Below, one piece after another: positions 36,790 through 45,756 of a stretch of DNA of 64,000 nt; the stretch's first letter is position 1, and every line of letters begins with the position of its first letter. The notes under the pieces are model-generated. The model searched no databases. It had not been told where the DNA came from and saw only the letters and a list, made by a program, of their open reading frames with translations. A program made the position numbers and the translations under genes. This DNA comes from Bacillota bacterium (GTDB lineage Bacteria > Bacillota > Clostridia > DSM-8532), in assembly GCA_022702935.2 (NCBI GenBank), contig JAKIML020000074.1:1-64000 (forward strand), read 5' to 3'.

Positions 36790-37062
36790 TTATAAAACTG
36801 CTCTTCTGGGTTCCACAATCAGCTTAATGGCGGTCCGTTCTTCCCCATCTACCATGATCTCTGAAAAAGCCGGAATGCAAACCAGTTCCATACCTAAAGG
36901 CGCCAGAAAGCCTCTGGCAATGGCAACGGCTTTGACGGCCTGGTTAAGGGCTCCGGCACCAATGGACTGTACTTCTGCAATCCCTTTGTCGCGGATAACA
37001 CCGGCAATAGCACCTGCCACTGAATTGGGGTTGGATTTGGAAGAAACCTTCAATACATCCAT
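36790..37062 (-). CDS. spoVS: Stage V sporulation protein S
   Basis: A 90-residue Alba-like protein with the highly conserved SpoVS pattern: MDVLKVSSKSNPNSVAGAIAG, GAGALNQAVKAVAIARGFL, and a C-terminal EERTAIKLIVEPR. SpoVS is needed for spore coat and cortex formation in B. subtilis. I chose the ATG at 37062, after GGAGG; an upstream in-frame ATG overlaps that site. It lies 28 bases after ymdB, the B. subtilis order. Confidence 0.97.
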   Translation of the reverse strand: MDVLKVSSKSNPNSVAGAIAGVIRDKGIAEVQSIGAGALNQAVKAVAIARGFLAPLGMELVCIPAFSEIMVDGEERTAIKLIVEPRRAVL

Positions 37063-37090
37063 TTTGATAACCTCCGAAAACAAATCAATC

Positions 37091-37876
37091 TTATGCCTTA
37101 ATCGTTTCCATGATTCTTTTTATTTCTACTGCTTTTTTGGTTGCATCGTCTATTGTAATGACTACGGCATTAAGTTGAGTTCTTCCTTCCGCAATCTCAT
37201 GCTGTATGGGCAGCCCCAGCGTAAATTTCTTTATAATGAGGTCCCTGTCTACGCCAATAACGCCATCGGCAGGACCTGTCATGCCAACATCGGTAATATA
37301 GGCCGTCCCCTTTTCAAGGATTCGCTCATCCGCCGTTTGGATATGGGTATGGGTTCCCACCACACAGGTGGTACGACCGTCCAGATAATAAGCCAGGGCC
37401 ATCTTTTCACTGGTTGCCTCAGCATGAAAATCCACCAGGACACCGTCCACCTGACCCTTCAGATAGCCCAGTTCCCTGTCAGCCGTCTGAAATGGACAGT
37501 CCACGGGCTGATCCATATATACCCGCCCCAGAAGGTTAATCACTCCCAGTCTCAAGCCATTTTTCTCTATGATCATACGTCCTTTGCCCGGTACCCCTTT
37601 AGGGTAATTGGCCGGCCGGACGATTTTGATTCCCGAATCAATGATATTCAATATTTCCTTACGGGCCCAGGTATGGTTTCCCATCGTAATGACATCGATA
37701 CCGCTGTCAAAGATATCCTGAGCAGTATTATAGCTGATGCCCTTGCCGCCTGCAGCATTCTCGCCGTTTGCAATGCAGAAATCCGGCTTGTGAATGTCGA
37801 TAAGATCTCGCATCCTGGTCTTCAGGGCATCTCTTCCGGCTTCTCCAAATATATCGCCAACAAAAACTATTTTCAA
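37091..37876 (-). CDS. ymdB: YmdB-type metallophosphoesterase (2',3'-cAMP phosphodiesterase)
   Basis: A 261-residue calcineurin-like phosphoesterase of the TIGR00282 family. Metal motifs are FVGDIFGEAGRDAL, IANGENAAGGKGI, GNHTWARKEI and VGTHTHIQTADE. YmdB of B. subtilis hydrolyses 2',3'-cAMP and affects biofilm and spore decisions. The start codon is TTG, ten bases after GAGGAAG. It sits downstream of rny, its usual partner. Confidence 0.95.
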   Translation of the reverse strand: MKIVFVGDIFGEAGRDALKTRMRDLIDIHKPDFCIANGENAAGGKGISYNTAQDIFDSGIDVITMGNHTWARKEILNIIDSGIKIVRPANYPKGVPGKGRMIIEKNGLRLGVINLLGRVYMDQPVDCPFQTADRELGYLKGQVDGVLVDFHAEATSEKMALAYYLDGRTTCVVGTHTHIQTADERILEKGTAYITDVGMTGPADGVIGVDRDLIIKKFTLGLPIQHEIAEGRTQLNAVVITIDDATKKAVEIKRIMETIKA

Positions 37877-38024
37877 AAAAATTTCTTCCTCTCAAATCAA
37901 GCGTGGAAACCTTTCGTAATCCCCTCAGGATTCCACACTGTAACCATAAACAAATCAAATAAAACCTGAGGGCTTAAAAAGCCCTACTAATGATATAACA
38001 CATTCATGTTATGTTTACAAATAC

Positions 38025-38052
38025 TGCAGGAAGCGTTTTCACGCTTCCTGCA
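38025..38052 (-). terminator. Hairpin between rny and ymdB
   Basis: A perfect 11-base stem (38025-38035 with 38042-38052) begins eight bases past the rny stop. The T-tract is weak, so this may be a partial terminator or an RNA-stabilising hairpin. A second small hairpin (AGGGCTT/AAGCCCT, 37969-37985) lies between it and ymdB. Confidence 0.65.
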
Positions 38053-38059
38053 TCATTTC

Positions 38060-39622
38060 TTATTTTGCGTATTCGACTGCTCGGGTTTCTCGTATAATAT
38101 GGACTTTTATCTGTCCGGGATACTCCATTTCATTTTCAATGCGTTTGACGATATCTCGGGCGACCATGATCATACTTTCATCATTAACCATTTCAGGTTT
38201 GACCATGATGCGCACCTCACGTCCCGCCTGAATCGCGAAGGACTTATCAACCTCAGGGAATGCATTTGCAATCTCTTCAAGCTTCTGCAGACGCTTCACG
38301 TAGGTTTCAAGTGTTTCTCTTCTTGCCCCCGGTCTTGCACCGGAAATGGCATCAGCAGCCTGAACCAATACAGCAACAATAGTGTTTGCTTCAACATCAC
38401 CATGATGGGCCATGACTGCGTTAATCACTTCTTCGCTTTCCTTATATTTTCTGCAAATCTCCGCGCCTATGGAAACATGGGTTCCTTCCACTTCATGATC
38501 AATGGCCTTGCCAATGTCATGGAGAAGTCCAGCACGTTTTGCCAGACTAACGTCTTCCCCTAACTCTGCTGCCATAAGCCCTGCAAGATGTGATACCTCG
38601 ATAGAGTGGGACAGGACATTCTGTCCGTAGCTGGTTCTGTACTTGAGCTTACCCAGAAGCTTAATAATCTCAGGATGCAGACCGTGTACACCGGTCTCGA
38701 AGGTCGCGCGATCACCTTCTTCACGGATGGCGTTGTCAACCTCTTTCTTGGCCTTTTCCACCATCTCTTCAATGCGGGCAGGATGGATTCTTCCATCAAT
38801 AATCAACTTTTCAAGGGCAATACGTGCAACCTCGCGTCTGATGGGATCAAATCCCGACAGAATCACTGCCTCAGGTGTATCATCGATAATTAAGTCTATA
38901 CCGGTCAGTGTTTCCAAGGTTCTGATATTGCGGCCTTCACGTCCGATAATTCTACCCTTCATTTCATCATTGGGCAGTGCCACAACGGATACCGTTATCT
39001 CTGATGCATGATCGGCAGCACATCTCTGGATGGCGGTTGCAAGAACCTCCTTGGATTTACGATTGGCTTCTTCCTTAGCCCGCTCATAAATCTCCTTGAC
39101 CATGATGGCGGCTTCATGCTTGACTTCACTTTCAATACTGCTGAGAAGGTACTGTTTCGCTTCCTCAACCGACAAGCCGGAGATATTCTCGAGCTTCTCG
39201 ATCTGCTTGCGGTGGAGTTCATCAATTTCAGCCTGTCTGGCCTCTATCTCATGAATCTGCCTGTTCAGTGACTCTTCCTTCTTTTCGAGGGTATCCATCT
39301 TTTTCTCAAGGGTCTCGTCCTTTTGCTGCAGGCGTCTTTCTGTACGTTGAATCTCAGCTCTGCGTTCGCGGACCTCCCTTTCAAGTTCTACCCTGCTTTT
39401 GTGAATCTCCTCGCGCGCTTCAATCAGAGTATCCCGCTTTTTTCTTTCTGCAATTTTCTCAGCTTCACTTACAATGCGCGCGCTTTCCTTTTCTGCACTT
39501 TCAAATTCTGCCTCTGCAACACGCTTTCTATGCTCAACTCCCTTACGGAAGGATATAAGTGAACTAATGACTGCAATGATAAGTCCAATACCCAGTCCTA
39601 TTAAAGCATAAATATATTGAAT
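38060..39622 (-). CDS. rny: Ribonuclease Y
   Basis: A roughly 520-residue membrane-anchored endoribonuclease that starts mRNA decay in Firmicutes. A single N-terminal helix (about 4-25) leads to a long coiled coil (about 30-200), a KH domain ([20 protein letters not shown]), and an HD domain ([15 protein letters not shown]). The start is unclear: GTG at 39631 begins on the last base of the AAGGAGG site and so is too close, whereas ATT at 39622 lies eight bases beyond it. I give the ATT start. Cotranscription with ymdB and spoVS is plausible. Confidence 0.95.
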   Translation of the reverse strand: MQYIYALIGLGIGLIIAVISSLISFRKGVEHRKRVAEAEFESAEKESARIVSEAEKIAERKKRDTLIEAREEIHKSRVELEREVRERRAEIQRTERRLQQKDETLEKKMDTLEKKEESLNRQIHEIEARQAEIDELHRKQIEKLENISGLSVEEAKQYLLSSIESEVKHEAAIMVKEIYERAKEEANRKSKEVLATAIQRCAADHASEITVSVVALPNDEMKGRIIGREGRNIRTLETLTGIDLIIDDTPEAVILSGFDPIRREVARIALEKLIIDGRIHPARIEEMVEKAKKEVDNAIREEGDRATFETGVHGLHPEIIKLLGKLKYRTSYGQNVLSHSIEVSHLAGLMAAELGEDVSLAKRAGLLHDIGKAIDHEVEGTHVSIGAEICRKYKESEEVINAVMAHHGDVEANTIVAVLVQAADAISGARPGARRETLETYVKRLQKLEEIANAFPEVDKSFAIQAGREVRIMVKPEMVNDESMIMVARDIVKRIENEMEYPGQIKVHIIRETRAVEYAK

Positions 39623-39684
39623 CTTCCTCACCTCCTTGGCTTTTGTTGATTTTCATCACGAATTCATCATCAATAAAGCATGCT

Positions 39685-39719
39685 AATGGCATTATAAAAT
39701 ATGCATACAAAATGCCATT
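39685..39719. repeat. Inverted repeat in the rny 5' region
   Basis: AATGGCATT (39685-39693) and AATGCCATT (39711-39719) form a perfect nine-base inverted repeat, with the palindrome TATGCATA between them. It lies downstream of the rny promoter, within the untranslated leader. It may be an RNA hairpin or protein site controlling RNase Y. Confidence 0.6.
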
Positions 39720-39727
39720 ATAAAACT

Positions 39728-39756
39728 ATTGTATACAGTTTTAAATTTCGTGTCAA
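39728..39756 (-). promoter_or_regulatory. Sigma-A promoter of rny
   Basis: TTGACA (39751-39756) is 17 bases from TACAAT (39728-39733) on the minus strand. The -35 overlaps the end of folD, so rny has its own start within the folD tail. Confidence 0.7.
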
Positions 39757-40616
39757 GAAACGCCACCGTTTTTGTGCATAATGCATGCCTTGATGGTGTT
39801 TTTAAGCAACATGGCGCGGGTCATGGGTCCTACACCGCCAGGTACCGGGGTAATGGCAGAAGTCTTTTCACAGACGCTCTTAAAGTCTACGTCACCAGTC
39901 ATTTTTCCCTCGGCATTGCGGTTAATACCCACATCAATCACCACAGCGCCCTCCTTGACATACTCGGCGGTGATGAAATCGGCCTTGCCTATAGCGGCCA
40001 CCAGAATATCAGCCTGACTGCAGACGTCTTTCAGATTCCGGGTTTTGGAATGGCAGACAGTAACAGTGCCATGGGCGTGAAGCAGCAGCATGGCCATGGG
40101 TTTGCCCACAATATTGCTGCGGCCTACCACCACACAGTTTTTCCCGGCCACCTCTATACCTGCATCCTTGAGGATTTCCATGACCCCGGCAGGAGTACAG
40201 GGTGGCAGTATGGGATTGCCAATCATCAGCTCACCCACATTATAGGGGTGGAATCCGTCCACATCTTTTTTGGGATCGATACGGCGAAGCACCTTGGCCT
40301 CATCCAGGTGTTTGGGAAGTGGAAGCTGGACTAAAATACCATCCACCGTCTTGTCCTCATTGAGGGTATCAATGAGCTCCAAAAGCTGCTTTTGGGTGGT
40401 TTCCTCAGGAAGGGCATATTCGAAGGAGCGGATGCCCACCTCCTCGCAGTCCTTCCGCTTATTGTTCACATAGGTTCTGGAAGCCGGATCATTACCGACA
40501 ATCACCACCGCAAGACCGGGAGTGATCCCTTTGGCAATGAGTTCGCTGACCTCCTGTTTCATGGCCGTTTTCATGCGTCCGGCCAAATCCTTGCCGTCTA
40601 AAAGTTTATAAGCCAT
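39753..40616 (-). CDS. folD: Bifunctional methylenetetrahydrofolate dehydrogenase/cyclohydrolase
   Basis: A 287-residue enzyme that converts 5,10-methylene-THF to 10-formyl-THF in one-carbon metabolism. The catalytic YVNNK region (SRTYVNNKRKDCEEVGI), QLPLPKHLDE with PKKDVDGFHP, and the NADP site GRSNIVGKPMAMLLL are all present. PVPGGVGPMTRAMLL closes the protein. I chose the ATG at 40616, eight bases after GGAG. It is not next to other folate genes here. Confidence 0.97.
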   Translation of the reverse strand: MAYKLLDGKDLAGRMKTAMKQEVSELIAKGITPGLAVVIVGNDPASRTYVNNKRKDCEEVGIRSFEYALPEETTQKQLLELIDTLNEDKTVDGILVQLPLPKHLDEAKVLRRIDPKKDVDGFHPYNVGELMIGNPILPPCTPAGVMEILKDAGIEVAGKNCVVVGRSNIVGKPMAMLLLHAHGTVTVCHSKTRNLKDVCSQADILVAAIGKADFITAEYVKEGAVVIDVGINRNAEGKMTGDVDFKSVCEKTSAITPVPGGVGPMTRAMLLKNTIKACIMHKNGGVS

Positions 40617-40727
40617 ATCTCTTCTCCGTTCATCTCTACAGTATATTTTTGCCATAGATAGTGTAAATCAATACCATTTAGTCTGTCAATGAGATTGGCG
40701 GAACAGGAAGAGTTATGACTTCATTGA

Positions 40728-41720
40728 TTAAAGCAGCTCTTTCCGGAGTTCCTCTGCCGACTTGGGTGAGAGATAACCAATGGGAATATCAAACACTGTC
40801 ACCGCTCCTGTTTTGCCTTCCTTGTTGAGCCTTGCAACAGCACGGGCATAGGCTACAAGGCAGTTGGCGGTAAACTCGGGGTTGCTGTCAAGCTTCAGAG
40901 AAAACTCGATAATCTGTTTCTTCTCATTCTCGGCTCCGGTTTTTCCGCTTCTGATAACAAATCCGCCATGGGGCATCTGGCTATGATCCCGCTTAAGCTC
41001 CTCCTCGGTAATAAAATGAACAATGGTGTTGTAATCGGAGAAGTAATTGGGCATTTCCTTGATGGTTTTCTCTATCAGGGCTTTATCGGCACCCTCCTCG
41101 GCAACCACAAAGCATTCGCGCAGGTGCTTATCGCGGGTAGTCAACTCAGGATCCTCCCCGTTTCTGACACGATTGACAGCCTCCTCCACGGGAATGGTGT
41201 ATTGAATGGCGTTCTTCACACCCTTCACCCGGCGAATGGCATCGGAATGGCCCTGGCTGACCCCCTTGCCCCAGAAGGTATAGTCCTTGCCCACGGGGAG
41301 AATGGCACCGGCCAGCATGCGATTCATGGAGAAAAGACCGGGATCCCATCCAATGGAAATAGCAGCGGTCTTACCGCCTGCCTTAGCGGCTTCATCGACG
41401 GCTTTGAAGTACTCGGGAATCCTTGCATGGGTATCGAAGGAGTCAACACAGTTAAAAAGACGGGCAAATTTGGGCCCCTGCTCGGGCAGATCGGTGGCCG
41501 AACCACCGCAGAGAATCAGGACATCAATGGCGTCCTTATAAGTCTCTGCATCATCAACAGACACAACCTTCACATCTTTTGAAACGGTTTTAACGCTTTC
41601 GGGAGCTCTTCTGGTAAAGACAGCTTCAAGCTTCAGATCGGGGTTTTGAAGAATGGCCAGCTCAACGCCTCTGCCGACGTTGCCATAGCCGAGAATACCT
41701 ATCCTTATCGCCTTTGACAT
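40728..41720 (-). CDS. ddh: meso-Diaminopimelate dehydrogenase
   Basis: A 330-residue NADPH enzyme that reductively aminates tetrahydrodipicolinate to meso-DAP in one step. The Rossmann motif IGILGYGNVGRGVELAI is N-terminal, with LCGGSATDLPEQGP, SIGWDPGLFSMNRML and the substrate region FWGKGVSQGHSDAIRR following. I chose the ATG at 41720, seven bases after GGAGG. Together with dapA and dapB 8 kb away it completes a short route from aspartate semialdehyde to the meso-DAP used in cell wall and lysine synthesis. Confidence 0.96.
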   Translation of the reverse strand: MSKAIRIGILGYGNVGRGVELAILQNPDLKLEAVFTRRAPESVKTVSKDVKVVSVDDAETYKDAIDVLILCGGSATDLPEQGPKFARLFNCVDSFDTHARIPEYFKAVDEAAKAGGKTAAISIGWDPGLFSMNRMLAGAILPVGKDYTFWGKGVSQGHSDAIRRVKGVKNAIQYTIPVEEAVNRVRNGEDPELTTRDKHLRECFVVAEEGADKALIEKTIKEMPNYFSDYNTIVHFITEEELKRDHSQMPHGGFVIRSGKTGAENEKKQIIEFSLKLDSNPEFTANCLVAYARAVARLNKEGKTGAVTVFDIPIGYLSPKSAEELRKELL

Positions 41721-41975
41721 GGATACTACCTCCAAAGTATAAATTGAAATGATATGAAATTCTTCTCATTTGAGAGTACAATAAATGAAGGATGTTTTCA
41801 AGTATCTTTCATTTTATTTTGCTTATACCCTGCTCTATTTTTAATGTATAGATATTACTATTATATATAGACTCCGCAGTTATCAACCGTTGTCCTTGTG
41901 GCTGTCTGCAGCCACACTAAACCTATTTTTGCATTTTTATTGCAGGAATATATTCATTTTTTATCATCTGTATTC

Positions 41976-43916
41976 CTATTTAGTAATACGCTTGGATTTC
42001 CCTCGACCCAGGGATTTAGTGCTGCCGTTTTGCCTTGCGCTCCTTCTTTTTCCCGTCCCCTGAGAACCTGATCCTTCACGGGGATGGCTTTTCAGGGGCG
42101 GAATGAGGCAATCCCTGCCATAGCCGATAAGATCGCTCCTTCCGGCCTTTCTCAGAGCTTCCTCCACCAGGGCTCGATTTTTTGGCAGGGCAAACTGGAG
42201 CAGCGCTCTTTGGAGAGCCTGTTCCTTTTCAGTCCTTGCCACATACAAGGGCTTCATGTCCCTGGGGTCCAGGCCTGTATAATACATGCAGGTGGACAGA
42301 GTTCCGGGAACAGGAATAAACTGCTGCACCTGCTCGGGGGTATAGCCCAACCGTTTAATATACAGCGCCAGTTCTATGGCATCGTCCAGAGTGCTTCCCG
42401 GATGGCCTGAGATGAAATAGGGTACCAAAAACTGTTTTTTGCCAAGTCTTTGGTTCATGGCGTTATATTTCTGAACAAAGGACTCATAAACCTCCCGAGA
42501 GGGCTTGCCCATATAGCGCAGTACTTTATTGGACACATGCTCGGGAGCCACCTTCAACTGGCCGCTTACATGGTTTTTGCACAGCTCCTCCAAAAACTTG
42601 CCCTTTTTATCCCTCAGCACATAATCGAAACGGACCCCCGAACGGATAAACACCCGTTTCACCTTTGGCAGGGACGATACGGCCCTAAGCAGGTCCAAAT
42701 ACGCATCATGGGAAACCTCTAAATTCTTGCAGGGCTCGGGATAAAGGCATTCCCTGCCCTGACAGGCTCCTTCCTTAAGCTGCTTTTTACAGGCCGGATT
42801 TCTGAAATTGGCCGTGGGCCCTCCCACATCGTGGATATAGCCCTTGAAATCCTTTTCCTGGGTCAAGAGTTTAGCTTCATCAAGGATGGATTGCTTGCTT
42901 CTGGGCTGAATGACACGGCCCTGGTGGTAGCCAATGGCACAGAAGGAGCAGCCCCCGAAGCAGCCCCTATGGCTGGTGATGGAGAACTTGACCTCCTGAA
43001 GCGCCGGCACCCCGCCCTCCTTATCGTACATGGGATGCCAGGTGCGCTGATAGGGCAGCGCATACACCCTGTCCAGTTCCATTTGGGTAGCCGGTTCCAT
43101 GGGCCGGTTCTGAACAACATAGCGCGTACCGTCTGTCTGTATCAGGGTGCGGCCTAAAAAGGCATTCTGCTCCCTGTACTGAATCATGAAAGCCCTGGCA
43201 TAATCCCGCATATTTTGAGTTACCTGCTCACGGGAAGGAAGTACAAGTATATTTTGTCCCGGACTGTCCATTTCGGCCTTGATTTTTTGGGGCAGATCGT
43301 CATAGGAACAGGCGTAGGCCGTTCCCCGGATGCTTTTAAGGCTCTTTACGGGGACACCCTTTTCCAGCAGGGCTGCAATCTCCAGAATGGCTTTCTCCCC
43401 GTTACCATAGACCAGCAGGTCAGCACGGGTATCCAGCAGAATGGAAGACCTTACCGTATCCTGCCAATAGTCATAATGGGCAAACCGCCTGAGGCTGGCC
43501 TCCAGGCCGCCGATGATCAGGGGAATATCCCCGAAGGCCTCCCGGACACGGTTACAATACACAATAAGGGCCCTGTCCGGCCTTCTTCCGCCCTTTCCTC
43601 CTGGAGAATACACATCCTCCCTGCGTTTTCGCTTTGCGGCCGTATAATTGTTAATCATGGAATCCAGCACACCGGAGGACACCATAACCCCCAATCTGGG
43701 CCTGCCCAGCCTGGTAAAGTCCTGAGTGGATCGCCAATCGGGCTGGTTTATCATCCCCACCCGGTAACCGGCATCCTCCAAAAGCCTTGATATGACTGCA
43801 TGGCCGAAGGAGGGATGATCCACATAGGCATCGCCGCAAATAAAAAGAAAGTCGGGTGTATCCCAACCTCTTTCCTGTAAATCTTTCTTATTGACTGGTA
43901 AAAAGCCGTCAGGCAT
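41976..43916 (-). CDS. YgiQ-family radical SAM protein
   Basis: A 646-residue protein of the YgiQ group. An N-terminal domain (PLIIGGLEASLRRFAHYDYW) precedes the radical SAM core, with the cluster motif CFGGCSFC (about 314-321). The C-terminus is a basic tail (about 610-646). YgiQ proteins are widespread; their reaction is not established. Its ATG overlaps the upstream TPR gene by eight bases, so it is translationally coupled as the third gene after ftsK. Downstream, 41736-41975 shows a GC hairpin (41898-41915) without a T-tract and a possible ddh promoter. Confidence 0.92.
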   Translation of the reverse strand: MPDGFLPVNKKDLQERGWDTPDFLFICGDAYVDHPSFGHAVISRLLEDAGYRVGMINQPDWRSTQDFTRLGRPRLGVMVSSGVLDSMINNYTAAKRKRREDVYSPGGKGGRRPDRALIVYCNRVREAFGDIPLIIGGLEASLRRFAHYDYWQDTVRSSILLDTRADLLVYGNGEKAILEIAALLEKGVPVKSLKSIRGTAYACSYDDLPQKIKAEMDSPGQNILVLPSREQVTQNMRDYARAFMIQYREQNAFLGRTLIQTDGTRYVVQNRPMEPATQMELDRVYALPYQRTWHPMYDKEGGVPALQEVKFSITSHRGCFGGCSFCAIGYHQGRVIQPRSKQSILDEAKLLTQEKDFKGYIHDVGGPTANFRNPACKKQLKEGACQGRECLYPEPCKNLEVSHDAYLDLLRAVSSLPKVKRVFIRSGVRFDYVLRDKKGKFLEELCKNHVSGQLKVAPEHVSNKVLRYMGKPSREVYESFVQKYNAMNQRLGKKQFLVPYFISGHPGSTLDDAIELALYIKRLGYTPEQVQQFIPVPGTLSTCMYYTGLDPRDMKPLYVARTEKEQALQRALLQFALPKNRALVEEALRKAGRSDLIGYGRDCLIPPLKSHPREGSGSQGTGKRRSARQNGSTKSLGRGKSKRITK

Positions 43917-45756
43917 GTTTTCTCTCCTCTCTCATGGGGAGCTTGGTCAGTTCCATAAACTCCGGAAGGGTGCGGAATGCTGAAAAATCATGGGATGCCT
44001 TGGCCCTGAGCCTTAAGTCGGGGTTGATTTCAAAGGCTTGCCTTAAAAAGCTTAAGGTGGCATCCACATCACCCTGAAGCGCTGAAACCCTGGCTAGGCC
44101 AAAGAGAATCTCATCGTCGTCGGATTTGTATTTAAGCCCTTCCTTATAAAGCCTTGCGGCCTCGGCGTAGTTTTTAATGCCAATAAGCGCTGAAGCCCAG
44201 TTATAGTAGAGGGCGGGATCGTCATTGGTCAGCTTGCTGGCTCTCTTGAAGATCCGTACAGCCTCCTCATAGCGCTTCATCATCATTAAGGATACGCCCA
44301 GATTATAATGGAGCAGGTAGGATTCGGGATGCTCCACAATGGATCTCTCATAAACAGTGATGGCCTCGTTGACCCTGTCATTGGTCACATAGATCTCGGC
44401 CAGGAGATTATAGGTCATTTCCAGCTTCTCATTACCCTCCAGGGATTTGTTCAGGCATTCGATGGCCTTCTCGGTTTTACCCTCGGCATCATAGATGGAG
44501 GCCATGCTGTAGAAGGCACGGCTGTGCTCGGGCATCAACTCAGTGGCAAAGCGGAAATTGGAAAGCGCCTCCTCGGTCTTGCCGTCCTCTCTTTGGGCTA
44601 CACCCAGGCGATAATAGTAATCCGCTTCCTGGGGCATGAGCTGAGTGAGCTTTTTATAGGCCATCTGAGCATTCTGCCAATCCTTGCTCTTACGATAGAT
44701 CTGTCCCAAGAGAATATAGGCCTCGGTAAACTCATTGTCCTGAGCCACAATGGTTTCCAACTGGTACTTGCATTCCATTTCCTCTTTCTGCTCATAGCAG
44801 AGCTTGGCCAGGAGGAAGCGCAGCTTGTTGTCCTCTTTGACCTGGAGTGCGGCCTTAATGTGATTCTTGGCCTCACCCAAATCCCCGATGGCCATATAAC
44901 AGCGGGCTATATTGACCTCGGCCTCTTTAAGGGCGGGAATCTCCTTAAGCACCCGTGTAAACTGGCTAATGGCCATTTCATATTTTTTCAGGGCATAGAG
45001 ACACATGGCATAGCCGTAATGCGCCATGGGACGAAGGTTTTCAGTATCGTCCTCGCTCCTTCCCTTTTTCCTGCCCCTGGCTCCCGATTCCTCCCCAACC
45101 AGGGCAAGGGCCTTCTTATAATACTTGATGGCCTCCTCAAAGCGCTCATTCTTTTGATGAAGCCAGGCAGTATTGTAGTTAATCAGGGGATTCTCACTTA
45201 AGAGACCTGAAAGGATGGTATAAACATCCAGGGCCTGATCATAGGCCTCCGTATCAATCAATTGGTGCACAGCGGTAATCTGCTGTGTCAAATTGGCCTT
45301 AAGATGCTTGTCGGCAAGCTCAAGGGTAGCCGTAATGGCCCCGGCCTTGATCTCCTGCTTCCATTCATCGGGCTTATCAATATATTCTTCATAGCGCCAG
45401 CCCTTATTGCTTTGCTTTTCAAGCTTCTCCACCAGAGGAACATCCGAATTGGCTTTTTTAATACGCTTTTTCATGTCCACATAGTCATAGATGAGAAAAA
45501 TCAGGGGTATTAATACGCCAAAAAGGATGAGCCCTATCTCATAAAGCGGGATGGACAGCACCTTCTGGATCACCGTCAGCACCCCCACGGTGAGGATGCA
45601 GAGCTGAAGCACAAAGGCCAGAATGGTCCATAAATTGCACCTTCGAATCAAGCGGAACCCCATATAAAGGGTGAGCACTGCCACCAAAACAACGATAAAG
45701 GCCTGAGAAACATCATAGGTGACCGGTATGGCACTGATAGCATTGATAAGCCTCAT
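43909..45756 (-). CDS. Membrane-anchored TPR-repeat protein
   Basis: A 615-residue protein. The N-terminus has about three hydrophobic segments (about 20-95), followed by a charged linker and then about ten tetratricopeptide repeats (about 165-590), such as [35 protein letters not shown] and [20 protein letters not shown]. TPRs mediate protein-protein contacts. The ATG overlaps the ftsK stop by four bases (ATGA), tying it to the DNA translocase. No specific partner can be named; a role in assembling a division or sporulation membrane complex is a guess from context. Confidence 0.85.
   Translation of the reverse strand: MRLINAISAIPVTYDVSQAFIVVLVAVLTLYMGFRLIRRCNLWTILAFVLQLCILTVGVLTVIQKVLSIPLYEIGLILFGVLIPLIFLIYDYVDMKKRIKKANSDVPLVEKLEKQSNKGWRYEEYIDKPDEWKQEIKAGAITATLELADKHLKANLTQQITAVHQLIDTEAYDQALDVYTILSGLLSENPLINYNTAWLHQKNERFEEAIKYYKKALALVGEESGARGRKKGRSEDDTENLRPMAHYGYAMCLYALKKYEMAISQFTRVLKEIPALKEAEVNIARCYMAIGDLGEAKNHIKAALQVKEDNKLRFLLAKLCYEQKEEMECKYQLETIVAQDNEFTEAYILLGQIYRKSKDWQNAQMAYKKLTQLMPQEADYYYRLGVAQREDGKTEEALSNFRFATELMPEHSRAFYSMASIYDAEGKTEKAIECLNKSLEGNEKLEMTYNLLAEIYVTNDRVNEAITVYERSIVEHPESYLLHYNLGVSLMMMKRYEEAVRIFKRASKLTNDDPALYYNWASALIGIKNYAEAARLYKEGLKYKSDDDEILFGLARVSALQGDVDATLSFLRQAFEINPDLRLRAKASHDFSAFRTLPEFMELTKLPMREERKHA

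Noticed and set aside
41898-41915. GC-rich hairpin between ddh and YgiQ as a terminator
   Set aside because: The seven-base stem is good but no T-tract follows on either strand. Left as an unexplained hairpin.
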